DNA from: Sitta carolinensis | Lineage: Eukaryota > Chordata > Aves > Passeriformes > Sittidae | Length of the DNA stretch: 64,000 bases | Assembly (NCBI GenBank): GCA_032173965.1 | Contig: CM063295.1 | Span: forward strand, 2,790,001-2,854,000 | Direction: 5' to 3' | Shown here: piece after piece, positions 10,561 to 63,515 of the stretch | How the letters are laid out: each line of letters begins with the position of its first letter | How positions within the stretch are numbered: position 1 is the stretch's first letter | The notes under the pieces: model-generated | What the model was told of the DNA's origin: nothing | Databases searched by the model: none | Seen by the model: only the letters and a program-made list of their open reading frames with translations | Position numbers and translations under genes: made by a program

Positions 10561-10814
10561 CGCACTGGTCACGGGCCGTGCGTGGAGGAGGAGCAGAGCA
10601 GCACCGGGCAGGGATTCCGGGCAGGGGCTCCAGCAGGGGCTCCGGGCACAGGCTCCGGGCACAGGCTCGGCCCCGGGCACGGGCCCCGGGCAGAGGCCCC
10701 GGCCCCGGCCGCGCTGTGCCCGCCGGCCCGGTGGCGGCGGCCGCGCCGGGTGCCGGCGGAAGCGGAAGGCGCCGCGGCCGGGCCCTTCCTGCGGGAAGCC
10801 CGAGCCGAGCCGGC

Positions 10815-52330
<41,516 letters not shown>

Positions 52331-54074
52331 CTCTGCTGGCACGGGAGGGAGCAGCCTGCCACACTCTCCATGCTGAGAGTCTGAAGGATGTGTAAAACCT
52401 GAAGGAGGTGGTTTCAGCTCCTGCTTGCTGTGTGACATGCAGCAGGTTGTCCCCGGCCGTGCCTCGATGTTCCCTGGAGCTGCTCCCCGAGGCTCCAGGG
52501 CCAGCTGCAGGACAGCACGTGCTTGCTCAGCCTGGATTCCTGCCCTGCCACATTCACAGCTCTTCCCTGGCCCTGCTGCTCCCCAGGGATCCTCCGAGTG
52601 GGACGAGAGGGTTCTGCTGTGCTGCTGGCAGAACATCACCTTTGGGGGACGCTGGTGCTCTGGGAGTGCTTCCCTGCTCTGCAGTGTCACTGCCGGGACA
52701 CAGCCAGGAGAGCCTGTCCCCAGGGCACAGCATGCATGGCTTGGCTCCAGGGCACAGGGCAGCTGGCCTGGCTCCCAGAGGAATGACCCCGAGCTCCCAG
52801 GAATTCTGTTTGATCTCGCAGCAGCGAGGACAGAGGTGGGAAGGCAAAGTATCTCAAGTAAACCTGGAATTGTGAATGAATGACTCAGTCACTGTGTCAC
52901 AGCTCATTCTTTCCTCGCCCCAATATCCTTATTCCCATGTGTCTGTTGGAGCAGGGCTGTCACCAAGCAGCCTCTGTGTTTCTGGGTTTCCATGTTTCCC
53001 AGTTTGTGCCTGGAGCTTGGTGGTTGAGCAGGACTGAAAGGTGCTGGCCAAGTTACAAGTTCAGGGACATGTTCCACCCCGAGGCTGCTGCTGAGGGCAC
53101 TCAGGCTTGTCCCCAGGCCTCGTTCTGTCCCTCCAGTCCCCCTCCCACAAGCATGGCTGTGGCTGCAGGGAACCAGACAAGAATCCTGGCCTGGGTTAAA
53201 CCTATCCAGAGGGAAAATGAGATACAGGGCTGCGTTTCCTGCTCTGGTTTGGGACTGCTCCTCCAGCCATGCCAGGGCCAGAGCAAGAGGTGACAGCCTG
53301 GGACACGCCAGGGTCTGGGGACAGCAGGAGCTTGTGCCAGCTCCCCCCTAGCTGTGAGCTGTCCCCCACAGCTGCTGGCTGCTCTGTGCTGCATACCCGG
53401 GGGAAGGCAGGGGGAACTTCTGGGGTTTGATGTTAAAGGATTGTCAGGTGCCCTCTGAAGCCCTTCCCTTACAGCACACACCACACGGAGCAGCTTCACG
53501 TGCCCACACGAACTGGGTGAAACCGGCAGCTTCAGCTGACTTACCTTGCAGCAGCCACCGGGGGAGGGCTCCATGAGAGCTTCTTCAGGGTCCCTGCAGC
53601 GAGTCTGGCCCTGCAGCTCGGGATGGTACAAAACAGGGATGGTAGAGAAGAGCAAAACCCTCTATCTGACCTAAAAATCAGATCAACCTCACTGCAGGCC
53701 CTGTCTCAACCAGCCCCAGCACCTGAGCACCAAGGTGAGCTATTGCAATCAGAGAAAAGGCTGCCCAGAAGGGGCTAAACCAAATTTTTCATGGGATGGG
53801 GACAGAAGTATTTAAAAACTTGAGCTTTTTTATTGTAAATGAACCTTAAGGTGGGGGTGGGGTGTGTCCCTGTCGCCCACCCAGTGTGGCTGCAGTCCTG
53901 CAGGTCCTGCCCTGAATCCTGGAGGTTTTTCCTCTTTCTACCTCAAGTCAAGCTGCTGCACCAGTGCTTTCTCTGTGTGGGGGGTTCACACAGTGCTAAG
54001 TTCTGAACTGGTTTCAAAAGCAGCTGAGAAAATGAACAAAACTCATTCTTGGACATTCTCCAAGCTGGACATTA

Positions 54075-54470
54075 GAGATGGGCAGAGGTTGGAAGGGGTC
54101 TCTGCTCAAAGGAAAGCTGTTAGCTCAGGTCATTCAGGACCCTGTCTGTGGAGATGTGGATGGCCCACAGCTTCTCTGGGGCCCTGTTCCAGTGTTTGAC
54201 CATCCTCATGGGGAAAACTTTTTCCACAGAGCTAATGAGACCTTCCTGTTTTCCAGCTGGTGGCCCATTGCCTCTCATCCTGTCTGACAGCAGCCTGGCT
54301 CTGTCTCCTCTATCCCCTCCCCTGAGGTAGCTGCAGACATCAGGAAGATCTTCCCTTTACATCCTTCTCTCCCAGCTCCCACCCTTTCAGGCTGCTCTGC
54401 TGACACAGTTTTTTGGTATTCCCCTGCAGCAACTGGCCTCTGCTGGGGCTGAAGTGATGGGAGCAGTCCC
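54075..54470 (-). mobile_element. CR1 retroposon fragment in NPRL3 3' UTR
   Basis: The plus strand carries CR1-reverse blocks in order: GCAGAGGTTGGAAGGGGTCT, GTGGATGGCCCACAGCTTCT, CCCTGTTCCAGTGTTTGACC, ATCCTCATGGGGAAAACTTT, CCTTCCTGTTTTCCAGC, GCCCATTGCCTCTCATCCTG and GACAGCAGCCTGGCTCTGTC. The copy is antisense to NPRL3. Confidence 0.8.
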
Positions 54471-54586
54471 AGAGCTGTGACCCTTCTGCTCTCACCCACC
54501 CTAATTAACCCTGGATCTGTTGGCAAGGGAGAAAGTGGCCTTCAGTGTCTAAAATCAGCCTCAGTTCTGGCTGGGAGGCTCCTGCA

Positions 54587-54592
54587 AATAAA
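54587..54592 (+). terminator. NPRL3: NPRL3 poly(A) signal
   Basis: AATAAA in CTGCAAATAAAGCTCC, the first canonical hexamer I find after the NPRL3 stop. Confidence 0.7.
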
Positions 54593-54627
54593 GCTCCACT
54601 TTGCCCCATTCATTGTGACAAAATACC

Positions 54628-54633
54628 TTTATT
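54628..54633 (-). terminator. MPG: MPG poly(A) signal
   Basis: Plus TTTATT is AATAAA on the minus strand, 66 bp past the MPG stop codon. It faces the NPRL3 signal 36 bp away. Confidence 0.75.
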
Positions 54634-54698
54634 GTTAAAAACTCCCAGGCCCCTCTACCTGCCATGATGCAGCTCGAGGCCATTGTACAGAGCACAGC

Positions 54699-55128
54699 TC
54701 AAGTCCTGGTCCCTGGGACACTTGCAAGACTCGTCAGCTCCCAGGGGAGTGTCCCCTTGCTGCCATCTCTCTTCTCCGTTTTCTTGTCAACAACACTCAC
54801 AAATCTATTTCCTCGTAAGTAAAACCTGAGTGGTTTCTGTGCCCACTCTCCCCTGTTGCCAATGCCGATCCTGGTGGTGGCCACCACATCCTGCTCACGG
54901 GCAGGTCCTGTCCAGGCACCATCCAGATGGCAGCATCCTGAGTGAGGTCCCTTTGGTCAAAGGCCTTGTCGATGGCAAAGGCCTGGCACAGCTTGGAGGG
55001 CCCATTGCAGAGCTGCCAGTCCTTGAGCAGCCTGCTGGGAGCTTTCCTGGAGTTCCTGCGCAGCTCCCTCATGGCATCCAGGCCCTGCAGAGGCTCCAGG
55101 GAACGCAGCAGCACCGCAGCCCCTTCTC
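54699..55128 (-). CDS. MPG: MPG last coding exon, with frameshift
   Basis: Acceptor TTCTGCCCAG. Encodes GEGAAVLLRSLEPLQG through DQRDLTQDAAIWMVPGQD, then LPVSRM. The sequence reads AGGATGTGGTGGCC where AGGATGGTGGTGGCC would keep the family frame. Downstream, VSVVDKK and the tail run to TGA at 54701-54699. Confidence 0.92.
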
Positions 55129-58100
55129 CTGGGCAGAACAAGAGCAAACTGTTAGTATGGGCTTGTTTTTTGGGAATGCCTCACCTTTCAGCCCACTGCC
55201 AGCAACACTTCAGCTCTGAGCCTGTGGCTCAGCCCGATGGAAGAGGGAATGCACTCAACCACGGGGCCTGTCCTTTGCTCCAAGGGCACTCCCTTCCCTC
55301 CTCCAGATCTCCAGTGTCCTGGAGCTCTGTGCCCTTCATTCTGCACTGCTGACTTGCTCTTCCCAGCTCCACCTGATGTTGCTAAGTCTGGCTGCTGCTC
55401 CAAGGCTTGCCAGAGGGCAAGAGCTTTTTCTTATGTCAGCACAATGTTCAGAATAAATATACATCTGGTTCAGTTTTGGCAGAGTTATCTAAAGCTGCTC
55501 CCAAGCCCAGTGGATTTCTAATAAACTCTGATTATAAGAACTCCAGCAAAAAAGGCGAGGAGGAATGAGTGTGGATGCTGCCAGCAGGAAGAGGCAGCTT
55601 GCAGAGTGAGGCTGGACAAAGAGAAACCTGGGAAGGAGCTGCAGGCACTGGGAGCAGACTCTGCTGAGGGAGCCTGGGCTGGTACCAATCCACTCTCCCT
55701 CTGCACATGTAACAGGTGGGATGAGCACAGCCTTGGGTCACTGCACAGCTGCACAGGAGTGTGATTTGGACACATGGGCCACGGCAGCTCTCCTGAGGCA
55801 GGGACCTGGGGCAGGACAGGGCTGCACAGTCTGGCTGCGGGATGCTCAGCCCTGGCAGCAGCACTTTGCAGAGAGGACTTTTATATGACAAAAACTGAAC
55901 AAAACTGACAAATTATTCTCTCAAATGCGATTTGCCACTCTGTCAGAAGCCTTAGGTCTCCTGCCCTCCTAGCTGTTGCAGCCAGGTGACAGCAAAGCAA
56001 AAATGCAGCTCTGAGCAGACATTCCCTGTCAGAGAAGGACCTCCAAGCTAAGTGGGACAGAAACATTTTCCAGTATGTTCCAGTGGCCAGCAGGGAGGTC
56101 TGCTGTCCCTGAGTGGGTGAGGAGAGCACTGGCACAGGGCCTGTGCAGCCCCACACAGCTCCCCCTGTGCTGGCCGCCCACGGCTTTCCTCCCGTCAGCA
56201 TCTGCTGCTCCCCAAGAACCCCCTCTCCAACCTCCAGCATCTGGAGCCATGCTCATGCCTGGCAAAGGCTTTTCTGTAGGCACTGTCAGATCCCTAAGGA
56301 CCTGTGATTTCCCAAAATAGAATCCCTCTCATATTTTGTACAAATCCCACACTCAATCACCCCTCTGGGCTCCCAGTGAGGTCCTGGTTCCTGGCTCTCT
56401 GAGGTGTGCCTGCTGCCCTGGAGCATCTGGGAGCCCCTGCTGCCCCCACCACAGCTCGGGGAAGTCAACAGCCTGAATTCCAACAGCTGTCAGCAATCTG
56501 TTCCCAGGCACTCCCTTCTCCAAGGAGGGGGATTGATGCTAATCTGGCAGCCAGAAGCTGCTTCTCTGGCCTGACAGTGATTTAGAGCTCAAAGGTCATT
56601 TTAGATTTTTAAGAACATGTTCCATGTCCTAATTGTGCTTTTTATCAATGCACAAAGAAGCATCCTTCCCATCATGTTGCTGCCTCCCTTGCCAGGAACA
56701 ACTGTGGGATTCTGAGCAATCACTAATTACACTATTTGCTTTCATCCATCTCAAATGCAAGTGGAAAGTGTGGTCACACTTGAATTGAGCGAGTCCTTGG
56801 GAGTTCACATGAAGAGAGCTGAGCATTTGGAAAACTGCAGGTGCTCCCAGAGCAGCACAGAGCCCAGCCAGGGCTGTGAATTTCTGTCTCTGGCTGCTCT
56901 TTCTGCATTTCCAGCTGGAAGTTTCCAGGTTCTTTCTAGCTATGTGCAACACCCACCCCCAACTCTGCCCAAAAAATAGCCTTGGGAAGAGGTGGAGACA
57001 GCAGGCAAGACAAGAGTGCAGGGCTACCATGATGAGCTGCTGCCTTCTTCCTCTCACATCTCTGGGTGCTCCTGAGCAAACTTCCACATTAGAAATTTAA
57101 TTGTAATTCCCAAAGAGTAGCTGAATCCTTTTGACTCAACTGCAGAGTGCTTCAGCCTGGCTTCCTCCCCTCCTGGCCTGCAGCAGGGCACTCTGAAGGG
57201 GCACCTGGGCTCAGCATCTGCCCCATGTGCACACACCAGCAGCAGCAGGGCCAGCTGGGGATGCTGAGTGTTTATGTCCCCTGCTAAGAGTCACTCCATA
57301 TAATGAGCAGCATTCAGGGCTAAAAGCTGGGATTGAACAACACTGCAGAGGCCAATTCTCTCTCTGAGCAGTCAGAAATCATAACATGGCAGTGGAGTCA
57401 GTCCCACAGCCCAATGGCACGGCCTCCTGCTCCTTCCCTGGGACAGCTCCAGCTCCCAGGCTTGGAAACAGCTCTTGGCCACTGGAGAGAAGAGAATCTC
57501 CTCCATTCACCCACCTGACTCAGTGCTCCCCAGTACTTCCTTCAAAATCCTAGTCTGGGAGCTGAAAATGAGGAAGAAGTCCCTGCAGAGTGACCCTGGG
57601 CTGAGCAGCACCGGGCTCTTGATTTTACAAGTTATTCTTTCAGATCTGGCAGCAAAATACAAACCTTGGCAAATTCCAGAGAAACTGATCCCAGCTAAGT
57701 CAAAGAGAAGCATGAGTGGCATTTATCCTCTTCCTGAGGCAAGGGAAGCCCCACATCTCTCTTAACTCTAGGGAAAGTACTGAGATAATTGTGCTGCTCA
57801 GGATGTACTGTAGGATTCATGCACACTAATAGACTTTGGCTATATTTTTTTTTTATAAGCTCTTCTCTACCACCCATGATTTCTCCAAATGTAGTGATGC
57901 CTGCTGTGACTTCAGGCAGTTGCAGTACTTCACTCAGTGATGGCAAGACCTCTCACAGTAAAACTCCCCATGATGTAGTTTTATCTCAGTGATGTGCACA
58001 AAGATTTCCCCTTCCTCACTGACAAAGCATACTGGAGCCCCCCTCATCTCATTACAGTTTTATGAACACAGGGCTGTGGGTGACACACTCTTCCCACCCC

Positions 58101-61100
58101 TGAGTGATACTGGAACCTGAACCCCAGCATAAACCAATGAACACAGGTGGTTTATTCCACCTGCAGTTAGAGGCTGTGAGCTTCTGTATCAAATCAAGTG
58201 ATCCCTAAGGAGTCAGAGCTCCACTGCCTCAGAGGACACACTTGGCTCTTGGAGCTGTTTGCCTTCAGTGTAGTCTGTGCCAGGAAAAAGGACCAAGCTA
58301 TGCCACAGGAGATGCTGTTTTGTGGGTTTTTTTGCCAGGCTTTCTTTGTGTTTTTTCACAGCCAGAGTCAAATCAACATTTCAAAGATCTATCCCATATC
58401 CAGAGAATGAAATGCTTTTGCCTTCTACCCAGGTGCCAGCAGGGAGATGACTCCCTCAATCCTTTCCTCAGACTAAACACGGCACAATTAAACAACTCCT
58501 TCTCCCTCTTAACTGGAGAAAAACTTCTCAGGTGTGATTCCTCCCCAGAGCCTTTCTTTCAACACTCCTGCATGTGGGCAAATACAGAGAAGGTGCATCT
58601 CCTGTTTGTGCAGCTGCCTCGGTGATGCACAGCCATGGCACTGACTGCAGGGCTCTGACAAAGCTGCCAGTGACAGCTCTGCCTGGTGCCACTCGTGTGA
58701 CAGGATGATGGGGATGATGTTCCTAACAAAAAACCCACTGAATTCCATCACCACAGGGGCTCTTTAACTGCTGTGCTACAAAACTAAACACAGGTATATA
58801 AGAAAAAATTTCCCCAAGTGTGTATTTCAAAGAAATCTTCTTAGAATTCAAAGGCTAAGCGTATTTTTTAAAAAATAAGAAGTATTATTCTTAATATTTC
58901 AAACACCAAGAATCCCATCCTGACAAATGAACCATGTGCTTTTATTATCTGAACAGATTTGGCAGAGCCAGTGTAATGAAGTTCACATGTGTTCATCCAC
59001 CAGACTCCAGACCCTCTGCTGGAAAGTCAGGCTCTTCCCCCACTCTATAACCTGGCACTGTTTTTTCTGCTTGGCTTCTGTCCAAAGGCCAAAACCTGAG
59101 GATTAACAGTCACAGTTACATCTGCTTTCCACTTAGGAATACACAAGCTTTTTAACCTTTATCATTGATATAGTGAAAGTAAATTTGGTTTGAGAGTTTT
59201 TCTAACAGAGTAGTTACCTAGGAAACACTTGCTGCCATTTCAAGGTGTCTAATTAAACAACAGCTTCATTGCAAGGCAAATTCTGTCATTCTAAGAGGAA
59301 AGGAAAAGGAAGAAGTTTTTTCAAGACTTGTTAAGAGTCTTGAAATGTGGAAGGACAGTTTCAGTAAACTCCAGAATAATTTAATTAGAGCTTGATTATT
59401 TTTTTCTTGAGAATAATGTAAGAAGATAGAAGATTCTGTAACAGTCTGGGTATTTTGATTTGGGTGGGGTTTTTTTTTTGCTTTTAGATACAGCTAGACA
59501 GCTAAAATGCTCCTACTGACTCCTTGCTTAAGCTTAGGACATCTCAGACATTTTGTTTTCTCCAACATTTCATTCACCCTCTGAAGATAAAGGTAGGAGA
59601 CAGAGGAGTTTCCTACCATGGCAACAGACACCAAGATTAAGGCTGTCATTAATGACTCCAAATTTTTCTCTACATCACCACTTTTGAGGAACAATGTCCA
59701 CAGACTCACATGACTGAGGGTCATCAAAACTGAAAGTTCCATCCTATCCAGCTTCTCCCTCATTTCTCAATCTCTGTGTGCCTGAGCAGCTCCCACAGCT
59801 CCCAGCTGGGACAAACTGGGCAGCTGGAGATGGGCCCTGCCTGCTGTGCTGCCTGTGCACAGGTACACCCTGGTCACAGTGGCAAAGCCCAGGGCCCAAG
59901 GGATGATGGTGACAGCAAGTCACTGACATCAGAGAGCTCACAAGTGACTTGCAGCACCACTGTGGCTTGAAATGTCAGCCCCATGCTGCTGGCATTCCAT
60001 CTCTTTCAGCCTCAGCTTACCTTGGCTGGAAACATTCATGCAGAAATAAATCCCATAGATCTGATACACGTACAGAGTTCCTGGTTTCATGAACATTGCT
60101 GCGTTTCGTTGTGTTTGCTTCCCACCTTTCGAGTGGGAAGCTTCATCTTCCCCACCCAGATAAGCTTCTGTTTCAACAATCCTGCCCCAGAGCTCTCTGC
60201 CATCAGGAAGTTTGCGAACTAAAATCTGAAAGAGAGGTCAGAGTGCATCAGTTACCAGCCCTCAGTACAAAATAACCACAGCAAGAGCTGTGGAAACAGA
60301 GAAGCTGGAAAGAAAGGACCTGATGGTACTAAATCCTCTGCTGTTAGCAGTCTGTAAGCTAACACCAACTTTTTCAGCTTCCACTGCTCAGGTCACAGCC
60401 CTCTACAAGGAGTTTCTACCTGCCACTCACCCCACAAAATGCCTGGAGTGTCTAGATGAACCAGTATTAAAAAATCAATTTATGATCCTACAAATACTAA
60501 AGCCCACTGAGTTGCTTTTGTAGTTATTTTCTATATTGTCCACTCCAATCCATCAGGTTTAAGGCAAAAATCACTGCTGATAACAACCTTGAAGCATCAT
60601 GAATGTATAATCTTTAGATCAGAAGAAATATGACAGTGGCACAATTAAATAACTGCTATGATTAGACAGTTTCTCTCCCCAGAGATGTTTCAAACAAGTC
60701 CCAGTCCCAAATCACAGAGATAATCAGCTCTAGAAAGAGCATCAATGCTATTTCAGTATTTTCTGCACCACAGAGAAGGGCAGTGTGGGAGAGCTGGGAA
60801 TTGGCTTCAGGCAGACAACAACAGATCTTTGTTATTACAGTGTGTTCTTGCTGCTGGTACCTCCTTAAATAAAACAAAGCAGATGCAGGGGAAACAAAAC
60901 ATGACAGTCAAAAGATTCTCTTTAAAAATAAAACAACCACTAAACTTTGTACAAAGGCATTTGTGGCTTGACCTGATTTCTACTTCGTGCTTTATTTAAT
61001 GCCTATGAAACACTGCAGCAGGGTCTCGTTTGGGCACCAGCTATCAGTTTAATTATAAAACCTTAATTATGCAGCCATTCAAAAATGACCTTCAGAAAAC

Positions 61101-63515
61101 AAAGCTTAATTCCTAACAGATGTTTGTGCTGGATTGCTAATGCAGATATTGATCTGATCCATAATGGATGCTCCAGGGGTTGGTTTCCAAAGCTGCAACT
61201 CCGGTATATCATGGTTTCCCTACAGCACTTGTCAAATTGTTGAAAATAATCTGTTTATTATTTTTCATGGGAAAAAAAAAATAGCACTGGTGTTCAGCAA
61301 GTGCCTGGAAATACCCCAAAACCAGACCCATGTGGCCATATTTCTCCCTCAGTATGATGAAATGCAATGGTTAGGTTATGGGTTTAAAAGCATCCAGGCA
61401 TTTCCCTGTCTTCAGACACACCAAATATTCCATTGAATACAAAAATTATTTTAATTATCATTTAAAAAATGATTATAATTCCCAACACCTCACAATAAGC
61501 CATTTCATAAAGGTTATTTTTCTCATTGAGGATGTATCTTGATGGTATGGCAGTTCCCTCTGAAAGGCCATTTACTCCATATATCTTTTTTGTTTCCAAG
61601 AGTTCAGGTATCATGAAGGTAAGCAAGATTGTATCAGATGCAAGAAGGTATCAGATGCCTCCAAGATTTGGTAGAATTAAGGTAATGAAGGAAACACTAA
61701 TTTACCTTTATGAGAGTATAGGCTGGGCCATGGGAGACTGGGGTTATACTTTAAAGAAAATGTAAAATTAAGATAGAAATCATGTGGTTTGGAATACTAG
61801 GCCTAAATAGGAAAAATACAGAATTAGGACTCAAGAATCATCTGCCTGGAGTAACTGAATGCATGAGGGTGATGGAGCCATTATGACAACAGGAATGTAT
61901 CAGTAATGGGAGACTTCAGGCATCCTCAGACAGACCAGGACGTGAGCAATGCTTTCTTAGACACCATCAAATGTTGTGCGGAGCAAGGAATCAAGAACCT
62001 CAGGAGAATAGACTCAGTTTTCAGATCTGGAGAAAACACACAGTCTTTTCCAAAGGCTTATTCCTGAGAAACAACTTAGTATCATGACCGTGAAGGATAA
62101 AGTTCAGTGTCTTTTTTTCACAAGCATTGAAGTCCAAAAATAATCTCCCAGAGTCCTGCCTAGCAGCAAAAAGGAAACTATGTAAAGTGAGGGAGCTTGT
62201 TGGGAAGAACTTTAGAGGCAGCCAAAGGTTAGGGCCTGAAAGACAAGCCTCTAGCAGGATGTCTGCAAAGATAGCAACACATGTGGAGTATCACAAAGAG
62301 GTGAAGCAGACCAGAAAGAAACCCAGCAGGCCTAAAAAGCAGAGCAAAGGCGTCACTTATGAGCAAGATATCCTTAGAAAATAAAAGGGCTGGATGCAGC
62401 AAAACAGGCCAAAACCAACAGCTTGTGGAACAAATTCCTGAAGTTATCTAAAGCCATGAGAACCCAGAGAGTATGCTCACCCTGCAGACAATAAAGGTAT
62501 AAAAAAGACTCAGAGAAGATAAGACCATAGCAGTGAAACTGAACACATTCTACAGCTGAGTTTAGAAGATCCCGGACTGGAACTTTTTATAGGGAAAGCA
62601 CTGAGGGAACTCCCTCCCCTGGAAAGAGCCAGGGAGGCTCTTAGTGCATTTTCTGAAGGACTCACTGAGCAGAGTGAATCTCCACCACTCTGATTTCCAA
62701 AGGCTTTCAGCAAGGTCCAAAGACTCCTCAAAGTTTATGCAATGGGCTAAGGGAGAATCCTTGCATGAACAGGTAATGACTTGGAAACTCAGAAACTAAA
62801 GACAGGAATAGCAATATTTGGAGTGAAGGGAGCTTAAGTGTGGGACTGTGCAATCCTTAGCATAATGAGACAGTAAAATGGAGGCAAAGATGTTGCTGAC
62901 TGCAGAGCATTACTTTCCACTGGGCAAAGCAAGAAACAAAAACAAGTAAAGCAATTGCTGAAAGGAAGATAATGGGCCTGAAACAGCCTTCAAACCACAA
63001 GTAGCTAAGCACATTTTACTAAAGAAAAAGAGGCAGAAAAGTTCCACCAAAAAAAACTCAATTAAAAATGTGACAGACTAAACCTGAAAAATTACTCCTC
63101 TGTCTTCATCTAGAATAGATTCTGCTACTGGTCTTTAAATTCCACTGTACTTAGCAAGAGACGGGATGAGAGCTCTATTCCTAAAATAGCCAAGCCCAGG
63201 AGTCAAATGGCAAATTCAAAAAGAATTTCATCCTTTTACATTAAGTTATTAGCTAGCACATGCTCCAGTACAAGAATCTCAGTGCTCATGTCTTACCTGC
63301 CCCAGAAAGGACTTGGCCAGACTAACACAGGGCTGGTTGAAAAAATCTTCTTGTAGCTGAGTTCTTTTTTTCTCTATCACAAAATATTTGCTGCTTTTTG
63401 GAGAAGGATCTGCTCCAGGTGTAGTGTTCAGCTGCTCCACAGCATCAATCTGAGGGAAGCTGGTATTGTTTTGAAGAGCACTTAATTGAGCCAACAGCTT
63501 TCTTTTTCTTGGCAT
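54699..63515 (-). CDS. MPG: N-methylpurine (3-alkyladenine) DNA glycosylase, three coding exons; one-base frameshift in last exon
   Basis: MPG starts base-excision repair in the nucleus by cleaving the N-glycosidic bond of alkylated purines, hypoxanthine and ethenoadenine. Coding exons are 63297-63515, 60021-60225 and 54699-55128. The catalytic region is intact: VETEAYLG with Glu93 (human Glu125) and Tyr95 (Tyr127), His104 (His136), the DNA-intercalating Tyr130 (Tyr162) in YVYQIYGIYFCMN, and Asn137 (Asn169); the offset from human is a constant 32. The last exon follows GPSKLCQAFAIDKAFDQRDL, but at 54887-54886 one base is missing. The conserved tail (VVATTRIGIG, then EWAQKPLRFYLRG) continues in another frame to a stop at 54699. 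Restored length is 284 residues (human 298). Read literally, the product is 251 residues ending at 54797. The gene is tail to tail with NPRL3, as in mammals. The start is MPRKRKLL, just inside an acceptor. Confidence 0.94.
55129..60020 (-). other. MPG: MPG intron between exons encoding SSQ and GEGAAV
   Basis: A 4.9-kb GT-AG intron. It holds an unassigned 89-codon minus-strand open frame at 59494-59763. No retroposon is clearly recognised. Confidence 0.75.
59494..59763 (-). other. Unassigned 89-codon open frame within MPG intron
   Basis: Starts MREKLDRMELSVLMTLSHVS and contains two hydrophobic stretches (about residues 9-26 and 37-56) and a CLRCPK motif. I do not recognise a family. A stop lies two codons upstream of the ATG, and no promoter or splice context is convincing. 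Chance is the default explanation. Confidence 0.15.
60021..60225 (-). CDS. MPG: MPG middle coding exon (active site)
   Basis: Encodes residues 74-141 and one base of 142: ILVRKLPDGRELWGRIVETE through YFCMNVSSQ. It carries all catalytic and intercalating residues named in the gene entry. Acceptor CTCTTTCAG, donor GTAAGC. Confidence 0.96.
60226..63296 (-). other. MPG: MPG intron between first and middle coding exons
   Basis: A 3.1-kb AT-rich intron. The part from about 61890 to 62760 looks like an old decayed LINE on the plus strand. Confidence 0.7.
61885..62760 (+). mobile_element. Possible ancient, decayed non-LTR (LINE) element
   Basis: Plus-strand frames give VMGDFRHPQTDQD (like the endonuclease GDFN motif) at about 61905, a Lys/Arg-rich open frame at 62127-62384, KTIAVKLNTFYS at about 62520 (like the linker before reverse transcriptase in CR1/L2 elements) and KAFSKVQRLLKVYAMG at about 62700 (like RT KAFDKVPH). 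The order is right, but frames are broken and spacing is reduced. Family assignment is inference. Confidence 0.4.
63297..63515 (-). CDS. MPG: MPG first coding exon
   Basis: Encodes residues 1-73, MPRKRKLLAQLSALQ to CVSLAKSFLGQ; FFNQPCVSLAKSFLGQ matches human FFDQPAVPLARAFLGQ. ATG at 63515 lies four bases inside an acceptor (TTTTCTAG, AG at 63521-63520), so a 5' UTR exon should lie further right. Donor GTAAGA. Confidence 0.88.

Larger units (their letters stand above)
52331..54592 (+). other. NPRL3: NPRL3 3' UTR (inferred)
   Basis: About 2.26 kb without another gene, from the stop codon to the first AATAAA I find (54587-54592). It contains a CR1 fragment at about 54075-54470. A shorter UTR using a variant hexamer is possible. 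Confidence 0.6.

Noticed and set aside
52881..52887. TGACTCA in the NPRL3 3' UTR
   Set aside because: A single AP-1-like site with no GATA or CACCC neighbour; expected by chance in this length.
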